DNA of 64,000 nucleotides, taken from NCBI RefSeq assembly GCF_023703375.1, contig NZ_JAMQGO010000001.1:682001-746000 (forward strand). The letters run 5' to 3'. Position 1 is the stretch's first letter; each line of letters starts with the position of its first letter. A program made the translations under genes and the position numbers. Shown here piece by piece: positions 52,518 to 61,523 of this stretch. The stretch comes from Lutimaribacter degradans. Lineage in GTDB: Bacteria > Pseudomonadota > Alphaproteobacteria > Rhodobacterales > Rhodobacteraceae. Under the pieces are notes generated by a model, which was given only the letters and a program-made list of their open reading frames with translations, did not search any database and was not told the origin of the DNA.

Positions 52518-53684
52518 TTACCCCGCCAACGGTTGCGCGCGCTCAACCAGCCGCGCGAAAAAGGACGCACCCACCGGCGCGACCGCGTCATTGAAATTGT
52601 ACTTGGCCTGGTGCAGCCCCGCGCTTTCGCCCTGTCCCAGGAACAGGAACGCCCCGGGCCGGGCCTGCAACATGTAGGAAAAATCCTCGGCCCCCATTTC
52701 GCGGCTGGCGTTGTCCTCGACATTGTCCGCCCCGGCCACCTCGCGCGCCACCTCGGCGGCGAAACCCGCGCGGTCGGCGTTGTTCACCGTCGCCGGATAC
52801 CAGACCTGGTAATCCAGTTCCGCCGTCACGTCATAGGCGGCCGCCGTACCTTCGACGATCTGCGCCATGCGCCGTTGAACCATCTTCTGCACGTTCTCGT
52901 CAAAGCTGCGTACGGTTCCCCCCACGAAGGCGGTTTCCGGTACGATGTTCTCGGCGCTGCCCGTGTGCACCTGCGTGACCGAGATCACCAGGTCATCAAG
53001 CGCATAATGGTTGCGGCTGCTGATCGTCTGGATGCCTTGTGCGATGGCCAGCGCGGCCACCACCGGGTCGCGGGTTTCATGCGGCGTCGCCCCGTGCCCG
53101 CCCAATCCGCGGATATGAATCTCGAACGTGTCGACCGCCGCAAGCAGCGGCCCTGGCGTGGTCGAGAACATGCCCAGCGGCAGGCCGGGCGCGTTGTGGA
53201 TGCCATAGACCTGCGCGATGTCGAAACGGTCCATGATCCCTTCGTCGACCATGACGCCGCCACCGCCGCCATCCTCTTCGGCGGGTTGAAAGATCAGCGC
53301 CACCCGACCGCTGAAATTGCGCGTCTCGGCCAGGTACTTGGCCGCCCCCAGCAACATAGTGGTGTGCCCGTCATGGCCGCAGGCATGCATGCGGCCCGGC
53401 ACGCTCGAGGCATAGGCCAGCCCGGTTTCCTCGGTGATGGGCAGCGCGTCCATGTCGGCGCGCAGCCCGATCGTTGGCCCCTCGCCCTGCCCCTCGACGA
53501 TGGCCACCAGCCCCGATTGCGCGATGCCTGAATGAATCTCGGTTATGCCGAAATCCCGCAGCCGCTCGGCAACATAGGCCGCTGTTTCGTGGCAGTCGAA
53601 CCCCAGTTCGGGGTGGGCGTGCAGGTGTTGTCGCCAGCCGGTCATATCCTCGGCAAAGCTGGCTATTCGGTTGATCACGGGCAT
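52518..53684 (-). CDS. M20 family metal-dependent amidohydrolase
   Basis: A 388-aa amidohydrolase of the M20 peptidase/hippurate hydrolase/aminoacylase family, with GLRADMDALPI and the zinc motif MHACGHDGHTTMLLGAA (near residue 100), the acidic FQPAEEDGGGG element, and GGHGATPHETRDPV in the dimerisation domain. It cleaves N-acyl or N-carbamoyl groups; the substrate is unknown. In an operon with agmatinase it may process an acylated amino acid or polyamine precursor. Confidence 0.88.
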   Translation of the reverse strand: MPVINRIASFAEDMTGWRQHLHAHPELGFDCHETAAYVAERLRDFGITEIHSGIAQSGLVAIVEGQGEGPTIGLRADMDALPITEETGLAYASSVPGRMHACGHDGHTTMLLGAAKYLAETRNFSGRVALIFQPAEEDGGGGGVMVDEGIMDRFDIAQVYGIHNAPGLPLGMFSTTPGPLLAAVDTFEIHIRGLGGHGATPHETRDPVVAALAIAQGIQTISSRNHYALDDLVISVTQVHTGSAENIVPETAFVGGTVRSFDENVQKMVQRRMAQIVEGTAAAYDVTAELDYQVWYPATVNNADRAGFAAEVAREVAGADNVEDNASREMGAEDFSYMLQARPGAFLFLGQGESAGLHQAKYNFNDAVAPVGASFFARLVERAQPLAG

Positions 53685-53747
53685 GGGTGGACTCCGGCCT
53701 TCTGGTTGCGCACTGTCGCACCAAACCGCAATAACGGAACCGCTGCA

Positions 53748-54581
53748 ATGCCCGATGACACGCTGATCCACGACCCCAAGGGCGGCATGCCGCGCCTGCT
53801 GGAAATCATGCGCCGCCTGCGCGACCCGGAAACCGGCTGCCCCTGGGATATCGAGCAGACATTCGCCACCATCGCCCCCTACACCATCGAAGAGGCCTAC
53901 GAGGTCGCCGACGCGATCGACCGGCAGGCCTGGGACGAGCTGAAGGGCGAACTGGGCGATCTGCTGTTCCAATCGGTCTTTCACGCGCAGATGGCGGCCG
54001 AGGTGGGGCTTTTCACCTTCGACGAGGTTGCCGACACCATGTCCGACAAGATGGTGGCGCGCCACCCGCATGTCTTCGGCGATGAAACGCGCGACAAGTC
54101 GGCCGAGCAGCAAACCCGCGACTGGGAAACGATCAAGGCGCAAGAGCGGGCGGCGCGCGGCGCGCAGGGCGTGCTCGACGACGTGGCCGTGGGCCTTCCC
54201 GCCCTGCTGCGCGCGCACAAGCTGCAAAAGCGCGCGGCCCGCGTGGGATTCGACTGGCCCGAAACGGGCCAGGTGCTCGACAAGATCGTGGAGGAGGCGG
54301 GCGAACTGGCCGAGGCGCGCGATCAGCTTGGCCCCGACGAGATCGAAGAGGAAATGGGCGACCTGCTTTTCGTCATGGCCAACCTGGCCCGCCACCTCGG
54401 CGTCGAGCCCGAAGCCGCACTACGCCGCGCCAATGCCAAGTTCACCCGCCGTTTCACGCGAATCGAGGCGCTGTTGATGGCCCGCGGCAAGACCCCGCAA
54501 GCCTCGGACCTGGCCGAGATGGACAGGCTCTGGAACCAGGCGAAGGCCGAGGAAAAGGCCGGCAAGAAAAAGGCCGAGTAG
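53748..54581 (+). CDS. mazG: Nucleoside triphosphate pyrophosphohydrolase
   Basis: A 277-aa all-alpha NTP-PPase with the two tandem MazG domains: the first around GGMPRLLEIMRRLRDPETGCPWDIEQTFATI with EEAYEVADAID (metal-binding EExxE type) and the second around GFDWPETGQVLDKIVEEAGELAEA and EEEMGDLLFVMANLARHL. It hydrolyses non-canonical and excess (d)NTPs, including ppGpp precursors in E. coli. ATG 53748 starts MPDDTLIHD; earlier in-frame sequence overlaps the divergent M20 gene. Confidence 0.95.
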   Translation: MPDDTLIHDPKGGMPRLLEIMRRLRDPETGCPWDIEQTFATIAPYTIEEAYEVADAIDRQAWDELKGELGDLLFQSVFHAQMAAEVGLFTFDEVADTMSDKMVARHPHVFGDETRDKSAEQQTRDWETIKAQERAARGAQGVLDDVAVGLPALLRAHKLQKRAARVGFDWPETGQVLDKIVEEAGELAEARDQLGPDEIEEEMGDLLFVMANLARHLGVEPEAALRRANAKFTRRFTRIEALLMARGKTPQASDLAEMDRLWNQAKAEEKAGKKKAE

Positions 54582-54593
54582 AAAAATCAGGTA

Positions 54594-54622
54594 TTGATCC
54601 GACAGAATTTGTCAGTTATTTC
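54594..54622 (+). promoter_or_regulatory. Possible promoter and operator of the iron-binding protein gene
   Basis: TTGATC (54594-54599), 17 bp, TATTTC (54617-54622) is a weak promoter. Between them GACA-N5-TGTC (54601-54613) is a short inverted repeat in an AT-rich patch. Its place suggests an iron-responsive repressor site, but it does not match the Irr or iron-rhodo box that I know. Confidence 0.3.
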
Positions 54623-54659
54623 GGGCCGCGACAAAGCGAACGAAATGACAGGAGTTTCC

Positions 54660-55673
54660 ATGTTTACACCCTTCCGCACAGCCGCGATCGTGGCCCTGAT
54701 GGGCAGCGTCGCCGCCCCCGCCATCGCCGATGAGGTCAATCTTTATTCCTATCGCCAGCCCGAGCTTCTCAAGCCGCTGACCGATGCCTTCACCGCCGAG
54801 ACTGGCATCAAGGTCAATGTCGCGCATCTCGACAAGGGCATGGTCGAGCGCCTGCAGGCCGAGGGCGACAGGTCGCCTGCCGATCTTGTCTTTACCGTCG
54901 ATATCTCGCGCCTCGCCGCCGTGGTCGAGGCCGGCCTGACCCAACCGGTCGAAAGCGAAACCCTGCGCGCCAATGTCCCCGATGCCTACCATGACCCCGA
55001 CGGTCACTGGTGGGGCCTGACCACCCGGGCCCGCGTCATCTATGCCAGCAAGGATCGCGTGGCCGAAGACGAGATCACCACCTACGAAGACCTCGCCGAC
55101 CCGAAATGGGAAGGGCGCATTTGCACCCGTTCCGGCACGCATCCCTATAACGTCGCCCTGGCCTCCGCCGTCATCCATCACCACGGCGAGGAGGCCGCAA
55201 GGGAATGGCTAGAAGGCGTGAAATCCAACCTCGCGCGCAAGCCGCAAGGCAATGACCGCGCGCAGGTCAAGGCAATCTGGGCCGGTGAATGCGACATCAG
55301 CCTGGGCAACACCTATTACATGGGCAAGATGCTCGAAGACGAAGAACAGCAGGAATGGGCCAATTCCGTGCGCATCGCCTTCCCGACGTTTGAAAACGCC
55401 GGCACCCATGTGAACATCTCGGGCGTGGCAATGACCAAGGCCGCCCCCAACCGCGACAACGCGTTGAAGATGATGGAATTCCTGACCTCGCCCAAGGCGC
55501 AGGAAATCTACGCCGAGGCGAACTACGAATATCCCATCGCGCCGGGCACCGAGGCCGAGGAACTGGTCAAGGGCTGGGGCACGTTCACCGCCGACGATAC
55601 CAACCTGATGGATCTGGCCGCCCTGCGGTCCGACGCCCTGAAACTGATCGAAACGGTCGATTTCGACGGCTGA
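54660..55673 (+). CDS. Fe(3+) ABC transporter substrate-binding protein (FbpA/FutA-like)
   Basis: A 337-aa periplasmic iron-binding protein. The start MFTPFRTA after caggag gives a signal peptide ending PAIADEVNLYSYRQPELL, the standard opening of the class. Tyr ligands expected for ferric iron lie in the GNTYYMGKM segment near residue 222, and the preceding region includes KPQGNDRAQVKAIWAGECD. No permease or ATPase gene is next to it, so it works with proteins encoded elsewhere. A terminator follows at 55699-55734. Confidence 0.92.
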   Translation: MFTPFRTAAIVALMGSVAAPAIADEVNLYSYRQPELLKPLTDAFTAETGIKVNVAHLDKGMVERLQAEGDRSPADLVFTVDISRLAAVVEAGLTQPVESETLRANVPDAYHDPDGHWWGLTTRARVIYASKDRVAEDEITTYEDLADPKWEGRICTRSGTHPYNVALASAVIHHHGEEAAREWLEGVKSNLARKPQGNDRAQVKAIWAGECDISLGNTYYMGKMLEDEEQQEWANSVRIAFPTFENAGTHVNISGVAMTKAAPNRDNALKMMEFLTSPKAQEIYAEANYEYPIAPGTEAEELVKGWGTFTADDTNLMDLAALRSDALKLIETVDFDG

Positions 55674-55698
55674 TCCAGCCTCTTGGCTACGTCAGAAT

Positions 55699-55734
55699 AA
55701 CCCCGCAAGCCCTTGGCCTGCGGGGTTCTCCTTG
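55699..55734 (+). terminator. Terminator after the iron-binding protein gene
   Basis: AACCCCGCA (55699-55707) pairs with TGCGGGGTT (55719-55727), with GCC/GGC inside, followed by the T-rich CTCCTTGTCTT. It comes 26 bp after the stop and directly before hairpin repeat copy C. Confidence 0.75.
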
Positions 55735-55736
55735 TC

Positions 55737-55806
55737 TTCCTCTTGCCGGAAATACCCCGGGGAGCACGAGGGGCAGCGCCCCTCGGTCCCGAGGCCCGCA
55801 AGGGCC
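55737..55806 (+). repeat. Intergenic hairpin repeat, copy C
   Basis: The core TTCCTCTTGCC begins at 55737 and continues as in copies A and B through an AAATACCC stretch. Hairpins follow: GAGGGGC-AGC-GCCCCTC (55768-55784) and GGCCC/GGGCC (55793-55806). It lies downstream of the iron-binding protein gene and its terminator, in the convergent gap with the desaturase gene. Confidence 0.75.
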
Positions 55807-55840
55807 GAGATACCAGGCGCGGCGCAGCCGCTCCACCGGA

Positions 55841-56836
55841 TCAGGCCGCCGCCGCTTTCCGCGCGGTGGCCGCGGGGAACGGCACCAGCCGCCCGGCCTC
55901 TTCGTCCCACAGCTTCAGCCGGAACGAGGCCAGCGCCTCGGCCCAGCCGATGCGCCGCATCGGCGCGATCCCATCAAGCGCAAAATGGCATCTGCGCAAT
56001 CGGTAGCTCGGGATGCGGGGGTTGAAATGGTGGATGTCATGATAGGCGATGTTGCCCGTGCCGATATCCCACCAATGGCCCAGGTTCAGGCAGCTTGACC
56101 CCATCAGCGCTGCCACTTGCGGGTTCAGATCGGGTCGGCGATCCCAGTGCGTGTCTTCGAAATTGTGCTGCAGGTAGACAAGGAACACCCCGATCACCCC
56201 GGCGACAAGCGCGGACAGCGCCAGCACGACAAGCCCCGGCACGCCCAGAACCATCCAGACCAGCCCGGCCCAGGCCACCAGCAGCGCATTGTGGATCAGC
56301 ACCCCCGCCACGCCGACGGCACGCGTGTTACGCGGCCAGCGATAGCGGATGAAATAGGTATAGGCCCCGCCCAGCCCCAGCATCACGGCGGGGTTGCGGT
56401 ATGCACGATAGATCAGCCGCTCGGCCCAGCCCGCGCGGTGCCATTCGGCCAGCGTCATGGTATACACTTCGCCATCCTCGCGATGATCGAGGTTGCCGAC
56501 ATGGGCGTGGTGCAGGTTGTGGTTGTAGCGCATCACCGCGTAAGGGGTCAGCGTGAACACCGACAGCGCATAGCCCGCCAGGTCGTTGAGCCGCCGCGAC
56601 GAGAACAGCGAGACATGCCCGCAATCGTGCTGGAGCACGTAAAGCCGGACCGAGGCAAAGCCGAGGATCACGATGAAAGGCAGGGCGGCCAGCCAGTGCA
56701 CCCCCGCCCAGGCCCAGGCCCCAACGGCCAGGGCCGCGAAATACACCGCGAATGTTCCGAAATAACTCAGCGCCGCAAGACGGTTGTCCTTGTCGGTATA
56801 GTCATGCGTAAAGGCGCGAATCTGCTTGATATCCAT
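55841..56836 (-). CDS. Membrane fatty acid desaturase
   Basis: A 331-aa di-iron membrane enzyme with four predicted transmembrane helices. The three histidine boxes are HDCGH (near residue 77), HNLHHAHVG (near 113) and the C-terminal HDIHHFNPRIPSY. HNFEDTHW near residue 228 is also typical. It introduces a double bond in a lipid acyl chain or modifies a carotenoid-like lipid; the position is unknown. ATG 56836 starts MDIKQIRAFTHDY; a longer frame adds a 35-residue segment without resemblance. Confidence 0.9.
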   Translation of the reverse strand: MDIKQIRAFTHDYTDKDNRLAALSYFGTFAVYFAALAVGAWAWAGVHWLAALPFIVILGFASVRLYVLQHDCGHVSLFSSRRLNDLAGYALSVFTLTPYAVMRYNHNLHHAHVGNLDHREDGEVYTMTLAEWHRAGWAERLIYRAYRNPAVMLGLGGAYTYFIRYRWPRNTRAVGVAGVLIHNALLVAWAGLVWMVLGVPGLVVLALSALVAGVIGVFLVYLQHNFEDTHWDRRPDLNPQVAALMGSSCLNLGHWWDIGTGNIAYHDIHHFNPRIPSYRLRRCHFALDGIAPMRRIGWAEALASFRLKLWDEEAGRLVPFPAATARKAAAA

Positions 56837-56994
56837 CTTCTGTCCCCTGCTTGGTTCCAGCCGCTTGGCGTCAGGCCGCGCACGCCCCCATCGGTGACAT
56901 GCCCACATCACAAGATATTGACGCTGCGCATTTTTTTTCAAGCCCGGGCAGCGCAGACCTTTTACTTTGCCTGTTCAAACCCATCTCCTGTTTC

Positions 56995-57741
56995 ATGACA
57001 AAGCGAAATCCCACCACCGATCGGCGGCGCATGGCCGCCATTCTCCTGCTTGTTTCGGCGGTATTCTTTGCCGCGTCTCCGCTTTTCGTGGGCGGCTTCA
57101 ACGGCTTTGCGCCCGACCAGTTCCCGGTGCCGCAGGTCGATGTGCCGGTTCAGCCGGCGGGCTATGCCTTTTCGATCTGGGGCCTGATCTATCTTTGGCT
57201 TATCGCCGGGGCGGGGTTCGACCTGTTTGCCAGATCGGACGCGGCCGACTGGGCGGCGATGCGTTGGCCATTGTTCGGGTCATTGGTCATCGGGGCGGCC
57301 TGGATTCCAGCGGCGCAATCCTCGGTTCCGGTTGCGACCGTGATGATCTGGCTCATGTGGGCGCTCGCGGTCTGGGCGTTGTTGCGGGCCGGTCGGCACG
57401 ACAGGTGGTGGCAGCGCGTGCCGGTGGCGCTTTATGCCGGGTGGTTGACGGCCGCGTCCTGCGTGGCGCTGGGTCTTGTGCTTGGCGGCTACGGGCTTAT
57501 GGGCCCAACGATAGCGGCCGCGCTGTGCATCGTGCTTGCGCTGGTCCTGGCCGGAGCGGTACAGCGCGCCCGGCCGGACGAGCCGCTTTATGCCGTGGCG
57601 GTTATCTGGGCGTTGATCGGCATCATCATGGCCAATATCGCGGGTGGCGCGCTGCCGATCGCCATGCTGGCCGGCTTGGGCGCGGCCTTGCTTGCGGCCT
57701 TGGCGGCGCGGGGCGTCGTGGCCGGTGGCGGCAAGGCCTGA
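56995..57741 (+). CDS. TspO/MBR-related membrane protein
   Basis: A 248-aa protein with seven predicted membrane helices. The segment QPAGYAFSIWGLIYLWLIAGAG matches the W-rich element of TspO-like tryptophan-rich sensory proteins, and the order of helices fits a larger relative of that family. TspO proteins bind tetrapyrroles and regulate pigment or stress responses in photosynthetic Rhodobacter; the role here is open. ATG 56995 precedes MTKRNPTT; an earlier start lies in the divergent gap. It is divergent from the desaturase and convergent with der. Confidence 0.75.
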   Translation: MTKRNPTTDRRRMAAILLLVSAVFFAASPLFVGGFNGFAPDQFPVPQVDVPVQPAGYAFSIWGLIYLWLIAGAGFDLFARSDAADWAAMRWPLFGSLVIGAAWIPAAQSSVPVATVMIWLMWALAVWALLRAGRHDRWWQRVPVALYAGWLTAASCVALGLVLGGYGLMGPTIAAALCIVLALVLAGAVQRARPDEPLYAVAVIWALIGIIMANIAGGALPIAMLAGLGAALLAALAARGVVAGGGKA

Positions 57742-57765
57742 CACCGGGGCCGGCCGTGGCCGCGG

Positions 57766-59229
57766 TCAGCCCTTTTTCTTGTCCAGGTGCTTGCGCAACG
57801 CGCCCGCGTTCTTTTCGCGCCGGCCCTTGTAGGGGTTGCGATCGCCCTGCCCACGCATGAACAACCGGATCGGCGTGCCCGGCATGTCAAAGGATTCACG
57901 CAGCCCATTGACAAGGTAACGGGTATAGCTGGCCGGGATCTTGTCGGGGTGGCTGCACATCACCACGAAACCGGGCGGGCGTGTCTTGGCCTGTGTCATG
58001 TAGCGCAGCTTGATCCGGCGGCCTTGCGGCGCGGGCGGCGGATGGGCCTCGATCATGCCGGCGAGCCAGCGGTTCAACGCGGCGGTGGGCACGCGGGTAT
58101 TCCAGATTGTGTAGGCGCGTTCGATCGCGTCGCGCAGCCGGTCCAACCCCCGGCCCGTCTTGGCCGAGACCGTAACCAGTGGCGCGCCGCGCAATTGCGG
58201 CAGAAGGCGTTCGAACGCTTCACGCAGGTCGCGCAGCTTGCCCTGCTTGTCGTCCTCGACATCCCACTTGTTGACCGCGACCACCACGGCCCGGCCTTCG
58301 CGTTCGGCCAGGTCGGCAATGCGCAGATCCTGCTGCTCAAAGGGAATCGCCGCATCCAGAAGCACCACCACGACCTCGGCGAACTTGACCGCGCGCAGCC
58401 CGTCGCCCACCGACAGCTTTTCCAACTTTTCCTGCACCCGCGCCTTCTTGCGCATACCCGCCGTGTCCCAGACGCGCACCGGAAGGCCGTTCCAGTCCAT
58501 CGCCAGCGAGATGGCGTCGCGGGTGATCCCGGCCTCGGGGCCGGTCAGCAGGCGATCTTCGCCCAGCAACTTGTTGATAAGGGTCGATTTCCCCGCGTTG
58601 GGCCGGCCCACCACAGCGATCTGCATGGGTTTTTCAGGCGTCGGCCAGCGCGGGTCGGTCGCGCCTTCCTCGGCTTCTTCCTCGGTCAGGGTGACATCGG
58701 TTTCTGGGGTCGTTTCCTCGGATTGTTCCTCGAACGCGTCGGCCAGTGGCATCAGAACCTGGACGAGATCGCCCAGCCCCTCGCCATGCTCGGCAGACAG
58801 GCGCAGCGGCTCGCCCAGACCCAGCGCGTAGGCCTCCAGCGCGCCTTCTTCGCCCGCGCGGCCCTCGGCCTTGTTGGCGACAAGGATCACGTGCTTGGCG
58901 CGGCGGCGCAGGATTTCGGCGAATACCTGGTCGGTCGGGGTGATGCCCGTGCGCGCATCCACCATGAACAGGCAGATGTCGGCCATGTCGACGGCGCGTT
59001 CCGTCAACCGGCGCATCCGCCCTTGCAGGCTGTCGTCCGTCACCTCTTCAAGGCCGGCGGTGTCGATCACGGTAAAGCGCAGATCGCCCAGCCGCGCCGC
59101 CCCTTCGCGCAGGTCGCGCGTGACGCCCGGCTGGTCATCGACCAGCGCCAGGCGCTTGCCTACAAGGCGGTTGAACAGCGTGGATTTGCCCACGTTCGGG
59201 CGCCCCACGATGGCGAGTGTAAAACTCAT
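57766..59229 (-). CDS. der: Ribosome biogenesis GTPase Der
   Basis: A 487-aa protein with two tandem GTPase domains: G1 motifs GRPNVGKST (near residue 8) and GRPNAGKST (near 208), NKAEG/NKWD specificity motifs and [17 protein letters not shown] switch II segments, and a C-terminal KH-like domain. It assists maturation of the 50S subunit. The acidic linker between the G domains near residues 160-200 is long, as in other alphaproteobacteria. The yfgM-bamB-der order of E. coli is kept. Confidence 0.95.
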   Translation of the reverse strand: MSFTLAIVGRPNVGKSTLFNRLVGKRLALVDDQPGVTRDLREGAARLGDLRFTVIDTAGLEEVTDDSLQGRMRRLTERAVDMADICLFMVDARTGITPTDQVFAEILRRRAKHVILVANKAEGRAGEEGALEAYALGLGEPLRLSAEHGEGLGDLVQVLMPLADAFEEQSEETTPETDVTLTEEEAEEGATDPRWPTPEKPMQIAVVGRPNAGKSTLINKLLGEDRLLTGPEAGITRDAISLAMDWNGLPVRVWDTAGMRKKARVQEKLEKLSVGDGLRAVKFAEVVVVLLDAAIPFEQQDLRIADLAEREGRAVVVAVNKWDVEDDKQGKLRDLREAFERLLPQLRGAPLVTVSAKTGRGLDRLRDAIERAYTIWNTRVPTAALNRWLAGMIEAHPPPAPQGRRIKLRYMTQAKTRPPGFVVMCSHPDKIPASYTRYLVNGLRESFDMPGTPIRLFMRGQGDRNPYKGRREKNAGALRKHLDKKKG

Positions 59230-59279
59230 GATCTTGTCGCTCCAGCGGTATCAGACCGCCGCGATACAGGATTTCGCGG

Positions 59280-60593
59280 TCAACGGAAAGCGTGGAGTTG
59301 CCCGCCCGTGCCGACCACGTAAAGCGTGCCGCCCGCCACCACCGGCGCGGTGCTGGCGCCGCCGGGCAGTTCGACCTGCTGAACCATGTCGCCCGACGCC
59401 GGATCGAAAAACCGCAGGAACCCGTCGCTTGAGGCGACGACCAGGCGCCCACCGGCCAGAACCGGGCCGTAATGCGCGTAAACTTCCACCTGCCGGCGGG
59501 TGCGACTCTTGGTAAAGCGCGGCAGTTCCTTCACCCAGACGCGGCTGCCATCCTCGGTTGAAAGGCGCACCAGCTCGTTGCGGTCATTCACCAGGAAAAT
59601 GGCGTTGCCTGTTGGCCAGACCGGGCCCATCGCGCCGTCATCGGCCGTCCAGATGCGTTCGCCGTTATCCACCCGCAGCGCCACGGTGCGGCCCGAATGG
59701 GTGCCTACATAGGCCGTGTCGCCCACGATCACCGGGTCGCCGGTGATATCGGTAACCTTGGTCGAGGCGCGGAACCGCCGCTGCCCCGAGATCGCGGTGT
59801 TCCACATCCGCAGCCCGCCATTGCGGAACGCTGCCTGCAAGTCACCGGCGCCAAAGGAAAAGATCACGAATTGATCGGTCAATGCCGGTGCCGGGCCGCC
59901 CAACACGTTGTCGACATCGGGGGCCGCACTCAACTGCCAGCGGATGCGCCCGTTATCCTTTTCGATGGCCCAGGCCGTGTCGTCGCCCGACACGAGATAG
60001 ACAAGATCGCCCGCCACGGTGGGGGTGCCCGAGCCGGTGGCCTCCAGCTTTTGCTGCCAGACAACGGCGCCGGTTTCGGCCTCCAGCACTGTCATCAAGC
60101 CATAGCCGGACGACACGTAAACGCGCCCGTCATCATAGGCGATTCCGCCGCCTGTGGCCTGGCCGTCGCGTTCGCGCTCGGGGCGCAGATCCTGTGCCCA
60201 AAGACGCTCGCCCTGGGTGCTGGTGGCCACGACCTGCGCGCCGGAATCAAGCGTGAAGACACGCCCGCCCGCCACGATCGGCGTTGCCGTGATGCGCGCG
60301 CGGCGCTTGTCACCCGCGCCGATGCCAGCGGACCATACCAGCTGCGGGCTGGCGCTTAGCGCGGGGTGATCGGTGCGGAAGGCCGGCGTGCCGTGGCGCT
60401 GGGGCCAATCGGCGTTGTTGCGCTGTGCCGGCAGCGAAACGGGTTCCGCGCGCGATTCGAACTGTTGCTGATCGCGCGTATCGGGGCGCAGGTCTTCGCG
60501 CGGGCCGGGCAGGATCTGTTCGGGTTCCGCACATGCCGACAGCAAGGCGGCCCCCGCCAGCGCGATCATCAAGCCTGTTTTCACTTTGCCCAT
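59280..60593 (-). CDS. bamB: BamB-like outer-membrane assembly lipoprotein
   Basis: A 437-aa PQQ-repeat beta-propeller with a lipobox LLSAC (Cys at about residue 21), so it is a lipoprotein. It repeats blades with WxxDxxTGxxxW-like units (e.g. VLEAETGAVVWQQKLEA, YVGTHSGRTVALRVDNGERIW). Position between yfgM and der and the domain type identify BamB, the scaffold of the BAM complex for outer-membrane proteins. Confidence 0.87.
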   Translation of the reverse strand: MGKVKTGLMIALAGAALLSACAEPEQILPGPREDLRPDTRDQQQFESRAEPVSLPAQRNNADWPQRHGTPAFRTDHPALSASPQLVWSAGIGAGDKRRARITATPIVAGGRVFTLDSGAQVVATSTQGERLWAQDLRPERERDGQATGGGIAYDDGRVYVSSGYGLMTVLEAETGAVVWQQKLEATGSGTPTVAGDLVYLVSGDDTAWAIEKDNGRIRWQLSAAPDVDNVLGGPAPALTDQFVIFSFGAGDLQAAFRNGGLRMWNTAISGQRRFRASTKVTDITGDPVIVGDTAYVGTHSGRTVALRVDNGERIWTADDGAMGPVWPTGNAIFLVNDRNELVRLSTEDGSRVWVKELPRFTKSRTRRQVEVYAHYGPVLAGGRLVVASSDGFLRFFDPASGDMVQQVELPGGASTAPVVAGGTLYVVGTGGQLHAFR

Positions 60594-60614
60594 GTCCCTG
60601 TCCCGGTGCTGCGG

Positions 60615-61301
60615 TTACTCTTGTACGGGCGCATCTGCGGCACCCGCGAGATCGGACGGCAACTCGCCTCCCAGCGCCAAGATCAACTGTGTGGCCCGGC
60701 GGCGCAAGCCCGAGGTTGCCTCTGCATCCTGCAAGATGGCCTGCGCGGTTGCCAATGCCGCGTCGCGATCACCCGTTTCAAGGTCGATCAGCGCGATCTG
60801 CTCTTCGGCCAGAAGCCGCAGGATACCGCCCTGGTCGGTAAAGGCTTCGAATTGCAGGCGGCGCTGATCGGCGGCCAGATCGGGTTGCAAGGTAAGCGCG
60901 CGAAAGCCCGCGATCTGGCGGTATATTTGTGGTATCTCGCCGTTCGTGGCCAGTTGATCCAGCAGTTCGGCGGCGGCCGCTGTGTCGCCGGCAGCCGCCA
61001 ACTCGCCCGCGCGCGCGAATGACAGGATGGCCTCTTGCCCCGTGCCCTGTGCGGAAATCTGCGCCAGCGCCTCGGCGCGCGCGTCGGGGGCCTCGACATC
61101 CAGCGCCGCCAGCATGCCGTCGCCAAGCGTCTGCGCCCGCGTGCGTTCCTGCGCCTTGCGCCATTCGTTATAGGTTGCACCACCGACGATCAGCAGAACC
61201 GCCAGGATACCGACCCACGCATAGCGCCGCAGCATCCCGAAAAGCCGGTCGCGCCGCACTTCTTCGGTGACTTCCTCGATGAAACTGTCGGTATTGCTCA
61301 C
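60615..61301 (-). CDS. YfgM-like TPR membrane protein
   Basis: A 228-aa protein with a short cytoplasmic part (TDSFIEEVTEEVRRDRLFGMLRRY), one helix at about 29-46 (WVGILAVLLIVGGATY) and a periplasmic domain of TPR-like helices. This is the YfgM/TPR_21 architecture; in E. coli YfgM works with the Sec translocon ancillary PpiD. It lies directly upstream of bamB and der in the same direction, as in E. coli. Confidence 0.85.
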   Translation of the reverse strand: MSNTDSFIEEVTEEVRRDRLFGMLRRYAWVGILAVLLIVGGATYNEWRKAQERTRAQTLGDGMLAALDVEAPDARAEALAQISAQGTGQEAILSFARAGELAAAGDTAAAAELLDQLATNGEIPQIYRQIAGFRALTLQPDLAADQRRLQFEAFTDQGGILRLLAEEQIALIDLETGDRDAALATAQAILQDAEATSGLRRRATQLILALGGELPSDLAGAADAPVQE

Positions 61302-61398
61302 GCTCGTGCCTCGCCCCTGATTTCCCCCCTCTTATCCGCTCGTCCGCGCCCTGCCAAGGCCCTGTGGCCGGACGAATGTGGGCGCAAGCGTGGCTTTC

Positions 61399-61443
61399 TT
61401 GCCGTTTCATGGGGAAAAGAGTAATCTGAACCGACCAGTTCAG
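61399..61443 (+). promoter_or_regulatory. RND operon promoter with repressor-type operator
   Basis: TTGCCG (61399-61404), 17 bp, TAATCT (61422-61427). An inverted repeat CTGAAC-N6-GTTCAG (61426-61443) covers the end of the -10 box and the expected start. This is the usual geometry of a TetR-type operator. The repressor gene is not in this window; it may lie to the right of it. Confidence 0.5.
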
Positions 61444-61523
61444 CGTAATTAAATTGCATTGCCCGGCGAGGCCAATAAGTAGGCAATTGTCAGGCAAAGG
61501 GCCCTTTAGCGACAGGAACACCG

